Assembly (NCBI GenBank): GCA_021286965.1
Contig: JAJTBK010000061.1
Span: forward strand, 1-8,676
Origin: Comamonadaceae bacterium
GTDB taxonomy: Bacteria; Pseudomonadota; Gammaproteobacteria; Burkholderiales; Burkholderiaceae_C
Length of the DNA stretch: 8,676 nucleotides
Reading direction: 5' to 3'
Shown here: positions 1 to 5,952 of the stretch, one piece after another
Layout of the letters: every line of letters begins with the position of its first letter
How positions within the stretch are numbered: the first letter of the stretch is position 1
Position numbers and translations under genes: made by a program
The notes under the pieces: model-generated
What the model saw: only the letters and a program-made list of their open reading frames with translations
Databases searched by the model: none
Told to the model about the DNA's origin: nothing

Positions 1-2649
1 CGCATCAGCGCTGACTGGAATGAGCCGCGTGAGCGTGCAGACCTGGCCACCGTGCAAGCACATTGGCACTTCCCCCACGGCCTGCCCGTGGCCACACCCG
101 CCTGGCGCAAACAGGCCGCCCGCTACGCCCGCAAGCTGCTGGAGTTAGCGCAGTCCCCCGCCAGCATGCAGGTGCTGCACGACCCGTTTGCCATGCATGT
201 CTCGCGCCTGTGCCTGATGCTGGCCGACCACCACTATTCCAGCATCACGGACAAGGCACGCCGCCAGCCTTTTCTCAACGAGAGCTATCCGCTGGGCGCG
301 AATACCATCGAAAATGATAGCTACTCGCGCTTGCCAGGCAAGCGTCCAGGCCCGGTTTCCAATCAAACCCTGGACGAACACCTGCTGGGCGTGCAGGCCC
401 ACGCCACGCTGGTGGCGCGCTCGCTGCCCAGCCTGGCGCAAAGCCTGCCCGCGCTGAAAAATCACAAGCCGCTCAAAAAACGCAGCGTCGACACCCGCTT
501 TGCCTGGCAGGACAAAGCTGCCGACCTGGCCGCCAGCTTGCGCACCCAGGCGGCGGCGCAAGGCGCTTTCATCGTCAACATGGCCTCCACCGGTTGCGGC
601 AAGACGCTGGCCAACGCCCGCGTGATGAACGCCCTGGCCGACCCGGCCACGGGGATGCGCTGCGCCTTTGCCATCGGGCTGCGCACGCTCACGCTGCAGA
701 CCGGACGCAGCTTTCAAAACGACCTGGGACTGAACGAAGAACAGCTCGCCATTCGGGTGGGCGGATCGGCCAGCCGCGCGCTGTTCGAATACTGGGAGCA
801 GCAGGCCGAAGCCACCGGCTCCGCCTCGCGCCAGGAACTGCTGGACGAAGCCGGTGCCGTGCTCTTTGAAGGCAACGACCAGCACCCCCTGCTGCAGCGC
901 CTGACCGACGATGCACAGGTGCGTGGCCTGATCGCCGCGCCCCTGCTGGCCTGCACCGTGGACCACCTGACACCCGCCACCGAAAGCCTGCGCGGTGGTC
1001 GCCAGATTGCGCCCATGCTGCGCCTTTTGAGCGGCGACCTAGTGCTGGACGAGCCCGACGACTTCGACATGGCCGACCTGCCCGCCCTCACGCGGCTGGT
1101 GCATTGGGCGGGCCTGCTGGGCAGCCGTGTGCTGCTGTCGTCCGCCACCTTGCCGCCCGCGCTGGTGGAAGGGCTCTTTCTGGCCTACCGTGCCGGGCGC
1201 GAGGTGTTCCAGCACCACCGCAGCGAACGCCCCCACGAGGCCGTCAACATCTGCTGCCTGTGGATCGACGAGTTCCACCAGACCGCGCAAGCCTGCGCCG
1301 ACGGTGCCGTCTTCCGCGACGCCCACACGCCGTACGTGCAAAAGCGCGTGGCCCGGCTGGCACTGGCTGAAGTGCGGCGCTTGGCTCAAATCGCGACCTT
1401 GCCTGGCACCTGGGGCGGCATGAAAGAGCCCGAACGCCGCGCCGACTTTGCCCGCCTGGTGCTGGAGCAGGCGTGGCAGTTGCATCAGCAACCCCACAAC
1501 AGCAGCACCGACCCTGTCAGCGGCAAATGCGTGAGCCTGGGCCTGATCCGCATGGCCAATATCGCCCCGTTGTACGACGTGGCGCTGGCCATCTACCAGC
1601 AAGGTGCGCCCGCGCCCGGCGTGCGCATCCATTTGTGCGTGTACCACTCGCAATACCCGCTGCTGCTGCGCTCGGCCATCGAGCGGCAGCTCGACACCCT
1701 GCTCAATCGCCGGGGCCAAGACGGCGCCGATCCGGCATTGCAGCGCCCGGCCTTGCGTGCGCTCATCGACGCCCACCCCGAGCCCCACCACCTGTTCATC
1801 GTGCTCGGCAGTCCCGTCACCGAAGTGGGGCGCGACCACGACTACGACTGGGCCGTGGTCGAGCCGTCCTCCATGCGCTCGCTCATCCAGCTCGCCGGGC
1901 GTGTGCGGCGGCATCGGGGCGCAGTGGTGGAGGGGGCCAACATGGTGGTGCTGGACAGTAATTTGCGAAACTTCAAAGCCTTGGACAAGGCAGCGTTTTG
2001 CCGGCCAGGATTTGAGCTCGATGACGCGCCCTTTAGCCTGAAATCGCACAGGATGCGAGATTTGTTGGCGCGAGAAATGCGGGATCAGACAACCTGGACC
2101 GTCGATGCCCAACCCCGCGTGGCGTTACCACCCGGGAAATTGTTTCCCAGTCGCCACCTTGTGGATTTGGAGCACGCCCGTATGCACGACGCCATGCTGC
2201 CCCGAACAACGCAAGCCAGTACAACACCTGTCTTGCGCGCTGTAAGCCTCCAGTGGGCCCACCCCGATCACCTATGGCTCACCGGCCTGCTGCCGCAATA
2301 CCAGCGTTTCCGCCACGATGATATGCCGCGTGAAGACGTAGCGCTGCTGCCTGACGAGGATGAAGAAACTCTGCGGCTGCACCGCGTGGAAGACGGATCG
2401 CACCGGGGCGACAAGCTGTACGTGCCGGTGCATGAAAGCCTGTGTCACGAGGTGTCGCAGGCGCTACTGCAATCCCCCAGCGTTTCTCCCTGGCCGCAAG
2501 TCGATTTGATGAATGAGTTGACCGCCCTGGCCCAGACACAAGGCCTGTCGCTGCAGCAATGCGCCGAGCGCTATGCCATCGCCAGCTTGCCTCGCAGCCA
2601 GAATGGCTGGCTGTTCCACGAAGCCCTGGGCTTCACCACCAAGAAATGA
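1..2649 (+). CDS. cas3: Type I-F Cas2-3 fusion, nuclease-helicase (5'-truncated by window edge)
   Basis: Cas3 of subtype I-F is the ATP-dependent helicase-nuclease recruited by DNA-bound Csy Cascade to destroy the target; in I-F it is fused to an N-terminal Cas2 domain and also joins Cas1 in spacer acquisition. The frame is open from base 1, so the GTG at 52 is not the real start. About 882 residues are present. The P. aeruginosa protein is about 1,076 aa, so the Cas2 domain and the first part of the HD nuclease lie outside. Visible are the end of the HD domain (ADHHYS at 223-240, DEHLLGV at 373-393) and the superfamily 2 helicase motifs: motif I ASTGCGKT (583-606), motif II DEPD (1048-1059), motif III SAT (1141-1149), motif V around GSPVTEVGRD (1807-1836) and motif VI QLAGRVRR (1888-1911). 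No frameshift is seen. The stop codon is 5 bp from the end of the convergent higA. Confidence 0.96.
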   Translation, partial: RISADWNEPRERADLATVQAHWHFPHGLPVATPAWRKQAARYARKLLELAQSPASMQVLHDPFAMHVSRLCLMLADHHYSSITDKARRQPFLNESYPLGANTIENDSYSRLPGKRPGPVSNQTLDEHLLGVQAHATLVARSLPSLAQSLPALKNHKPLKKRSVDTRFAWQDKAADLAASLRTQAAAQGAFIVNMASTGCGKTLANARVMNALADPATGMRCAFAIGLRTLTLQTGRSFQNDLGLNEEQLAIRVGGSASRALFEYWEQQAEATGSASRQELLDEAGAVLFEGNDQHPLLQRLTDDAQVRGLIAAPLLACTVDHLTPATESLRGGRQIAPMLRLLSGDLVLDEPDDFDMADLPALTRLVHWAGLLGSRVLLSSATLPPALVEGLFLAYRAGREVFQHHRSERPHEAVNICCLWIDEFHQTAQACADGAVFRDAHTPYVQKRVARLALAEVRRLAQIATLPGTWGGMKEPERRADFARLVLEQAWQLHQQPHNSSTDPVSGKCVSLGLIRMANIAPLYDVALAIYQQGAPAPGVRIHLCVYHSQYPLLLRSAIERQLDTLLNRRGQDGADPALQRPALRALIDAHPEPHHLFIVLGSPVTEVGRDHDYDWAVVEPSSMRSLIQLAGRVRRHRGAVVEGANMVVLDSNLRNFKALDKAAFCRPGFELDDAPFSLKSHRMRDLLAREMRDQTTWTVDAQPRVALPPGKLFPSRHLVDLEHARMHDAMLPRTTQASTTPVLRAVSLQWAHPDHLWLTGLLPQYQRFRHDDMPREDVALLPDEDEETLRLHRVEDGSHRGDKLYVPVHESLCHEVSQALLQSPSVSPWPQVDLMNELTALAQTQGLSLQQCAERYAIASLPRSQNGWLFHEALGFTTKK

Positions 2650-2654
2650 GCCCA

Positions 2655-2966
2655 TCAGGCCGGATGCAGCGCCATCGGGTGCACCGCCATCACCGCCGTC
2701 TGCAGCGCCTCGTCCAGCTCGGCCACGCGCAGGTCATAGGCCGTCTGCAGGTTCAGCCACGACTGCGCATCGCCGCCAAAGAAGCGGCTCAGGCGCAGGG
2801 CGGTATCGGCCGTGACGCCACGCCGCTCCAGCACGATGTCGTTGATGCGCGAGGCCGGCACATGCAGCTGCCGGGCCAGGGCGTTGGCGCTCATGTCCAT
2901 GGGCTTGAGATAGTCCTCGCGCAGCACCTCGCCGGGGTGGACGGGGCGCATACCGTTTTTGAACAT
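2655..2966 (-). CDS. higA: HigA-family antitoxin (XRE/Cro HTH)
   Basis: Antitoxin of a HigBA toxin-antitoxin pair: it binds and neutralises HigB and normally represses the pair's own promoter. The 103-aa product starts MFKNGMRPVHPGEVL, and the P-x-HPGEVL-x-E-x-L opening is the family signature. An HTH follows at about residues 23-60 (MSANALARQLHVPASRI), then TALRLSRFFG and SWLNLQTAYDL, typical of HigA/VapI antidotes. A GTG at 2975 would add three residues, but it sits inside the purine-rich ribosome site (AAGGAAGG, 2982-2975). The ATG at 2966, 8 bp downstream of that site, is therefore the better start. The gene lies 54 bp downstream of higB, in toxin-first order, and converges on cas3 with a 5-bp gap and no visible terminator. 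Its ribosome site overlaps a CRISPR-repeat-like hairpin (2979-3006). Confidence 0.92.
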   Translation of the reverse strand: MFKNGMRPVHPGEVLREDYLKPMDMSANALARQLHVPASRINDIVLERRGVTADTALRLSRFFGGDAQSWLNLQTAYDLRVAELDEALQTAVMAVHPMALHPA

Positions 2967-2978
2967 CTGTTTCACCTT

Positions 2979-3006
2979 CCTTTGAGCTGCCTAAGCGGCA
3001 GTAAGC
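2979..3006 (-). repeat. Type I-F CRISPR-repeat-like hairpin psiR3, between higB and higA
   Basis: Read on the - strand, this 28-nt stretch has the layout of the I-F repeat: GCTTA, then CTGCC-GCTTA-GGCAG (5-bp stem, 5-nt loop), then CTCAAAGG. Against the canonical P. aeruginosa-type I-F repeat recalled from memory it matches at about 20 of 28 positions. The whole stem is intact and the 3' handle matches 4 of 8. Cas6f recognises this hairpin and cuts right after its 3' arm. The element lies 14 nt after the higB stop, and its last bases form part of the higA ribosome site. It could therefore act as a Cas6f cleavage or binding site on the higBA mRNA. A simple protein operator is an alternative. 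Confidence 0.7.
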
Positions 3007-3020
3007 AGCGCCTGAACGCC

Positions 3021-3302
3021 TCAGTGGTAATCCACAATCTCCACGTCGGCCACGCCTTTTTCCGTCCAGACAAAGCACACGCGCCATTGGTCGTTGATGC
3101 GGAGGCTGTGTTGGCCCTGGCGGTCGCCGCTGAGTAGCTCCAGCCGGTTGCCCGGCGGGCTGCGCAAGAAATCCAGGGTGGCCGCCGCATCTAGTTGGGC
3201 CAGCTTACGCTCCGCCACGCTCTGGATGTTGGCAAAGCGACGGCTCTTGCCGCTGGTGAACAAACGCTGCGTTTCCTGGCACTTGAAAGAGAGGATCGCC
3301 AT
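3021..3302 (-). CDS. higB: HigB-family toxin (RelE/ParE-fold mRNA interferase)
   Basis: HigB toxins are small RelE-fold ribonucleases that cut mRNA on the ribosome and stop growth unless held by HigA. The 93-aa product has the family's length and conserved C-terminal half: RLELLSGDRQGQHSLRI, then NDQWRVCFVW, then VEIVDYH ending in the C-terminal histidine that is catalytic in Proteus HigB. Strikingly, the ATG at 3302 has no Shine-Dalgarno sequence. The bases before it are pyrimidine-rich (CTCCTCC), and a TATAAA -10-like box ends only about 14 bp upstream, so a transcript from there would be nearly leaderless and weakly translated. The gene lies between two CRISPR-repeat-like hairpins (psiR2 before, psiR3 after), on the same strand as the creR-like RNA. 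Its place between cas3 and csy1, on the opposite strand, indicates an insertion into the cas locus. Confidence 0.93.
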   Translation of the reverse strand: MAILSFKCQETQRLFTSGKSRRFANIQSVAERKLAQLDAAATLDFLRSPPGNRLELLSGDRQGQHSLRINDQWRVCFVWTEKGVADVEIVDYH

Positions 3303-3316
3303 GGGATGGAGGAGAT

Positions 3317-3345
3317 TTTATAGCGTTTACCGTTATTCGGTATGC
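3317..3345 (-). promoter_or_regulatory. Candidate higBA proximal promoter
   Basis: On the - strand a TATAAA -10-like box (3322-3317, 5 of 6 to TATAAT) lies about 14 bp before the higB ATG. The hexamer 17 bp upstream (GCATAC, 3345-3340) is a poor -35, so the promoter would be weak or activator-dependent. The predicted transcript start near 3310 leaves a leader of about 8 nt without a ribosome site. Inferred from sequence only. Confidence 0.4.
3328..3342. promoter_or_regulatory. Palindrome, candidate HigA operator
   Basis: TACCG-TTATT-CGGTA is a perfect 5-bp inverted repeat with a 5-bp centre, placed in the spacer between the candidate -10 and -35 of higBA. HigA antitoxins usually autorepress by binding palindromes at this position, so it is a reasonable operator. 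It overlaps the 3' handle part of psiR2 by six bases. The link to HigA is inferred. Confidence 0.4.
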
Positions 3346-3364
3346 TGCCTATGCGGCAGTTAAT
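3337..3364 (-). repeat. Degenerate I-F repeat psiR2 (3' repeat of the mini-array)
   Basis: Read on the - strand: ATTAA, then CTGCC-GCATA-GGCAG, then CATACCGA. The stem and loop size are those of the I-F repeat. The part before the cleavage site is well kept, while the 8 bases after it have drifted (3 of 8). That is the expected pattern if only the 3' hairpin of the preceding crRNA-like RNA is under selection. Confidence 0.75.
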
Positions 3365-3395
3365 GGAATGTGTGCAAACAAGCGACGCACATCAT

Positions 3396-3423
3396 CTTCT
3401 GAGCTGTCTACTCGACAAAGCTA
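3396..3423 (-). repeat. Degenerate I-F repeat psiR1 (5' repeat of the mini-array)
   Basis: Read on the - strand: TAGCT, then TTGTC-GAGTA-GACAG, then CTCAGAAG. The stem still pairs fully (one U-G wobble, and a U-A pair replacing a C-G pair by changes on both sides). The 3' handle keeps 6 of 8 bases of CTAAGAAA, while the 5' five bases are lost. Selection thus seems to keep the Cas6f hairpin and the crRNA 5' handle. Confidence 0.72.
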
Positions 3424-3435
3424 CGCATATCATGG
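3402..3435 (-). promoter_or_regulatory. Self-target (protospacer plus CC PAM) of the creR-like RNA
   Basis: On the - strand, CC (3435-3434) is followed by a protospacer whose first 16 bases (3433-3418) match the mini-array spacer at positions 1-5, 7-11 and 13-16. Only positions 6 and 12 differ. I-F Cascade needs a CC PAM and flips out every sixth base of the crRNA-DNA hybrid, so these two mismatches should cost little. Seen from the + strand it is a direct repeat, AAGCGACGCACATCAT versus AAGCTACGCATATCAT. Beyond position 16 the match falls to background. Bound Cascade would cover the space between psiR1 and csy1. Confidence 0.78.
3404..3433 (+). promoter_or_regulatory. Candidate csy operon promoter
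   Basis: TATCAT (3428-3433, 5 of 6 to the -10 consensus) lies 35 bp before the csy1 start, with CTGTCT (3404-3409, 3 of 6 to the -35) 18 bp upstream. It falls entirely inside the predicted Cascade self-target. The -35 is weak and the assignment is tentative. Confidence 0.35.
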
Positions 3436-3458
3436 CATGGTGTGGCTCAATATGTAAA
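3429..3458 (-). promoter_or_regulatory. Candidate promoter of the creR-like RNA, reading on toward higBA
   Basis: On the - strand TTTACA (3458-3453, 5 of 6 to the -35) is followed after 18 bp by CATGAT (3434-3429, 4 of 6 to the -10). Transcription would start near 3422, at the first bases of psiR1, as expected for a crRNA-like gene. The -10 overlaps the PAM and seed of the self-target, so the RNA would repress its own promoter through Cascade. Read-through would continue into higB and higA. Confidence 0.42.
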
Positions 3459-3467
3459 GGAGGAGCG

Positions 3468-4826
3468 ATGGCATTACCACCTCAAATCGAAATGTCCTGG
3501 AAAAACGCAGTTGCGGTTTTCATCAGTGAACGTCTGAAAGCCAAGCTCGAAAAGCTCAAGGATGACGATCCCAAACGCCCTGAACTCCTCGCACAGCACG
3601 ATCCCACCACATGGATCGCCGACGCATCCCGTCGAGTGACCCAAATCCAGGCCGTCACCCACTCCCTCAAGCCCATCCACCCCGACGCACGGGGTACCAA
3701 CCTCTATGTGGAGCCTGCCAGCCTGCCGGCGCTGGCGGAACTCGGCAGCCACGCACTGGGCGAGCATTTTGTAGGCGACGTGGTGGGGAACGCCGCCGCG
3801 CTGGATGTGTACAAATTCCTCAAGCTGGAGGCGCATGGGCGGAGCCTCCTCGCCGCCCTGCTGGCGCAGGAGGCCGATGCCCTGGCCGTGCTGCACAGCG
3901 ACCCGGCCCAAGCCCAGGTGCTGCGCGACGCCTTCGTGTCGCTGACCCAGCCACGCGCCGAAGGGCCCAGCAGCCACACCCTGGCCAAGCAACTCTATTG
4001 GCTGACCGGCGATGACCCGTGCACCGATGCGGACTACACCCTGCTGGCGCCGCTGTACGCGACATCGCTGGCCCATGCGGTATACGCCCAGGTGCAGGAA
4101 GACCGGTACGGCGAAGCCAATAACGCCGCACGCAAGGCCAAGCGCGAGCGCAAGGCGCACGACGGCGTGTTCCACGACTACCCCGGCCTGGCCGTGCAGA
4201 ACATGGGCGGCACCAAGCCACAGAACATCAGCCAGCTCAACAGCGAGCGCCGGGGCATGAACTACCTACTCTCGTCCCTGCCGCCGCAGTGGCAGACCAG
4301 CGCCATGCGCCTGCCGGTGCAGGCCGGTTCGGTGTTTGACCGCCTGTTCATCGCCCGCCCCGAGGTGCGCCACACCGTGCGGGCCCTGCGGCAGTTTCTA
4401 GAGTCCGACCCCGAACCCAACCTGGCCACGCGCCAGCGCCGCGAAGCCCTGCTGGACACGCTGCTGGACGAACTGGTGTCGCTGGCTGCCGAGTTGCAGC
4501 AGCAGTTGCCGCCGGGGTGGAGCCTGGGCGACGACCGGTTTGAAAATCTGCACCGCAGCGAGCAACTCTGGCTCGACCCTTTGCGCGCCGAGCTGCCCGA
4601 CCAGGCCACCTTTGCCCAGGAATGGTTGCGCATGGATTGGCCCGCCGACGTGGGCAAGCGCTTTGCCAACTGGCTGAACGCGCAACTGCGCGGCAAGCTG
4701 CCGCTGGGCGACGCCGAAGCGCGTGAATGGGCCAAGGTGCTGCTGGCCGATGAAGACGGCTTTCAGCAGCAACTGCGTTTCCTGCGTGACCGACTCGATG
4801 GTGTGACTACGGAGGTGGCGCCATGA
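3468..4826 (+). CDS. csy1: Type I-F Cascade large subunit Csy1 (Cas8f)
   Basis: Csy1 pairs with Csy2 at the 5' handle end of the crRNA and reads the CC PAM of the target. The 452-aa product is close to the 434 aa of P. aeruginosa Csy1. Diagnostic blocks are THSLKPIHPDARGTNLY (residues 64-80), VVGNAAALDVYKFL (105-118), GGTKPQNISQLNSERRG (247-263) and VGKRFANWLN near the C-terminus. N108, K250 and N253 line up with P. aeruginosa N111, K247 and N250, the PAM-contacting residues, so PAM reading should be intact. The ATG at 3468 follows a strong AAAGGAGGAG ribosome site (3456-3465). The frame stays open upstream to 3342, but that stretch contains the mini-array and is not coding. The gene overlaps csy2 by 4 bp (ATGA), which suggests translational coupling. 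It is probably the first gene of the operon, autorepressed through the creR-like RNA. Confidence 0.96.
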   Translation: MALPPQIEMSWKNAVAVFISERLKAKLEKLKDDDPKRPELLAQHDPTTWIADASRRVTQIQAVTHSLKPIHPDARGTNLYVEPASLPALAELGSHALGEHFVGDVVGNAAALDVYKFLKLEAHGRSLLAALLAQEADALAVLHSDPAQAQVLRDAFVSLTQPRAEGPSSHTLAKQLYWLTGDDPCTDADYTLLAPLYATSLAHAVYAQVQEDRYGEANNAARKAKRERKAHDGVFHDYPGLAVQNMGGTKPQNISQLNSERRGMNYLLSSLPPQWQTSAMRLPVQAGSVFDRLFIARPEVRHTVRALRQFLESDPEPNLATRQRREALLDTLLDELVSLAAELQQQLPPGWSLGDDRFENLHRSEQLWLDPLRAELPDQATFAQEWLRMDWPADVGKRFANWLNAQLRGKLPLGDAEAREWAKVLLADEDGFQQQLRFLRDRLDGVTTEVAP

Positions 4827-5896
4827 CGCAGCCCCAAGCCATCCTCGTCCTGCCCCACTTGCGCATCCAGAACGCCAACGCCATCGCCAGCCCGCTCACG
4901 CACGGCTTCCCGTCCATCACCGCCTTGACCGGGCTGATGTGGGCGCTGGAGCGCAAGTTGGCGCAGGCCGGCGTACCGCTGCGGCTGCAGGCCGTGGGCG
5001 TGGTGTGCCACCACCACCAGGAGCAGGTCACGCAGGGCTATGTGCGCAGCTTCAACCTGACGCGCAACCCTGTGGACAAGGACGGCAGCACCGCCGCCAT
5101 CGTGGAAGAAGGCCGTATGCACTTGCAGATCACGCTGGTGCTGGCCGTATCAGAAAAACGGCCTCCCGGCACGCCCTCTGCGCTGGTGCAGGGCAACGAT
5201 GCGCAACTGGTCGACTGGGCGCGGATCGCGGGCGACACCCTGGCCGGTATGCGCGTGGCAGGGGGCAGCGTACTGCCCTCGCGCCCCGTGCCGGGCAAGC
5301 GGGTACGGCCGTGGATGGCCATCGTGCCCGACGATCCCGAGGCCGCTGCCACCGCGTTCCGGCAATGGCGTCGGCAATGGCTGCCCGGCTTTGCCCTGGT
5401 AGGGCGCGACGGGCTGCTCGCCGAGCGCCTGCAGCACCTGCGCACCACCCAACCCGAGGCCACGGTGCTCGATGCCTGGTTGCACGCGGCCCGCTTCAAT
5501 CACCAGCCCCTGCCGAGTGCTGACGGCAGCCCAGCGCCCGACGGCAAGGTGACCTGGGGCGACCCGCAGCGCCCCAAGGGTAGCGGCTGGGTGGTGCCCA
5601 TCCCTGTCGGCTATGCCGCCCTGACCCCGGTGGCACACCCCGCAGGCGCGGTGCGCAACGCCCGCGATGCCGGCGTGCCGCTGCGCTTCGTGGAGTCGGT
5701 CTATTCGCTGGGCGAGTGGATCAGCCCGCACCGGCTGCACAGCCTGACCGAACTGCTGTGGCAGGCCGACACCGACGAGGCCCAGCAGGGCCTGTACCGC
5801 TGCCGCAGTGGCTACCGGCCCAGTCCGCAGCCGGACGATGGCGAGGCCCCTACATCAGAGGACTGGGACGACGCCGATGCCTACGACTACACCTGA
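4823..5896 (+). CDS. csy2: Type I-F Cascade subunit Csy2 (Cas5f)
   Basis: Csy2 is the Cas5-family RAMP protein that forms the tail heterodimer with Csy1 and holds the crRNA 5' handle. The 357-aa product shows the family landmarks in order: [15 protein letters not shown] (residues 7-21), [58 protein letters not shown]-like [54 protein letters not shown]. It is about 30 residues longer than the P. aeruginosa protein, partly through an acidic tail ([21 protein letters not shown]). GGAGG at 4811-4815 sits 7 bp before the ATG. The start overlaps the csy1 stop by 4 bp, and a 56-bp gap follows before csy3. Confidence 0.95.
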   Translation: MTQPQAILVLPHLRIQNANAIASPLTHGFPSITALTGLMWALERKLAQAGVPLRLQAVGVVCHHHQEQVTQGYVRSFNLTRNPVDKDGSTAAIVEEGRMHLQITLVLAVSEKRPPGTPSALVQGNDAQLVDWARIAGDTLAGMRVAGGSVLPSRPVPGKRVRPWMAIVPDDPEAAATAFRQWRRQWLPGFALVGRDGLLAERLQHLRTTQPEATVLDAWLHAARFNHQPLPSADGSPAPDGKVTWGDPQRPKGSGWVVPIPVGYAALTPVAHPAGAVRNARDAGVPLRFVESVYSLGEWISPHRLHSLTELLWQADTDEAQQGLYRCRSGYRPSPQPDDGEAPTSEDWDDADAYDYT

Positions 5897-5952
5897 GCAA
5901 GCCGGATCGCCCGCCACCCCTTCACGCACCCCATTCTTCAAGGATTGACACC

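Larger units (their letters stand above)
3337..3423 (-). ncRNA. crRNA-like regulatory RNA (creR/creA type): psiR1 - 31-nt spacer - psiR2
   Basis: Two degenerate type I-F repeats (3396-3423 and 3337-3364) flank a single 31-nt spacer (3365-3395), on the - strand between csy1 and higB. I-F spacers are normally 32 nt and repeats 28 nt, so the spacing is close to that of a true one-spacer array. Cutting by Cas6f after each stem would release an RNA of 8-nt handle CTCAGAAG, 31-nt spacer and 20-nt 3' hairpin, about 59 nt against 60 for a mature I-F crRNA. The handle keeps 6 of 8 bases of CTAAGAAA. The spacer's first 16 bases match adjacent DNA at 3433-3418 with a CC PAM. The partial match implies Cascade binding without full interference, as known for creR/creA RNAs of other CRISPR types. 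Expression is untested. Confidence 0.78.

Noticed and set aside
52..54. GTG as the start codon of cas3
   Set aside because: The frame is open from base 1 and the protein would begin within the HD nuclease domain; the true start lies upstream of the window.
145..966. Long - strand frames opposite cas3 (also 1039-2112)
   Set aside because: Antisense to a well-supported gene, with low-complexity arginine/glycine/glutamine-rich translations typical of GC-rich shadows.
1048..1059. Helicase motif II reads DEPD rather than DEAD or DECH
   Set aside because: As I recall, DEPD is normal in type I-F Cas3 proteins, so this is not a lost or altered active site.
2559..3137. A 192-aa + strand reading frame across the cas3 end and higBA
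   Set aside because: It is antisense to clear HigA and HigB genes and has no recognisable motif; a shadow frame in GC-rich DNA.
3299..3320. A second target of the creR-like spacer at the higB start (CC followed by ATGGGATGG, + strand)
   Set aside because: Only the first three seed positions match and positions 4 and 5 do not; too weak for Cascade binding by the known I-F seed rules.
3342..3467. A longer csy1 start upstream of 3468
   Set aside because: The upstream stretch carries the mini-array and lacks conserved Csy1 sequence; the ATG at 3468 follows a strong ribosome site and gives the usual length.
5897..5952. A regulatory RNA or missing small gene in the csy2-csy3 gap
   Set aside because: Only 56 bp, with just a ribosome site for csy3; no hairpin or open frame stands out.
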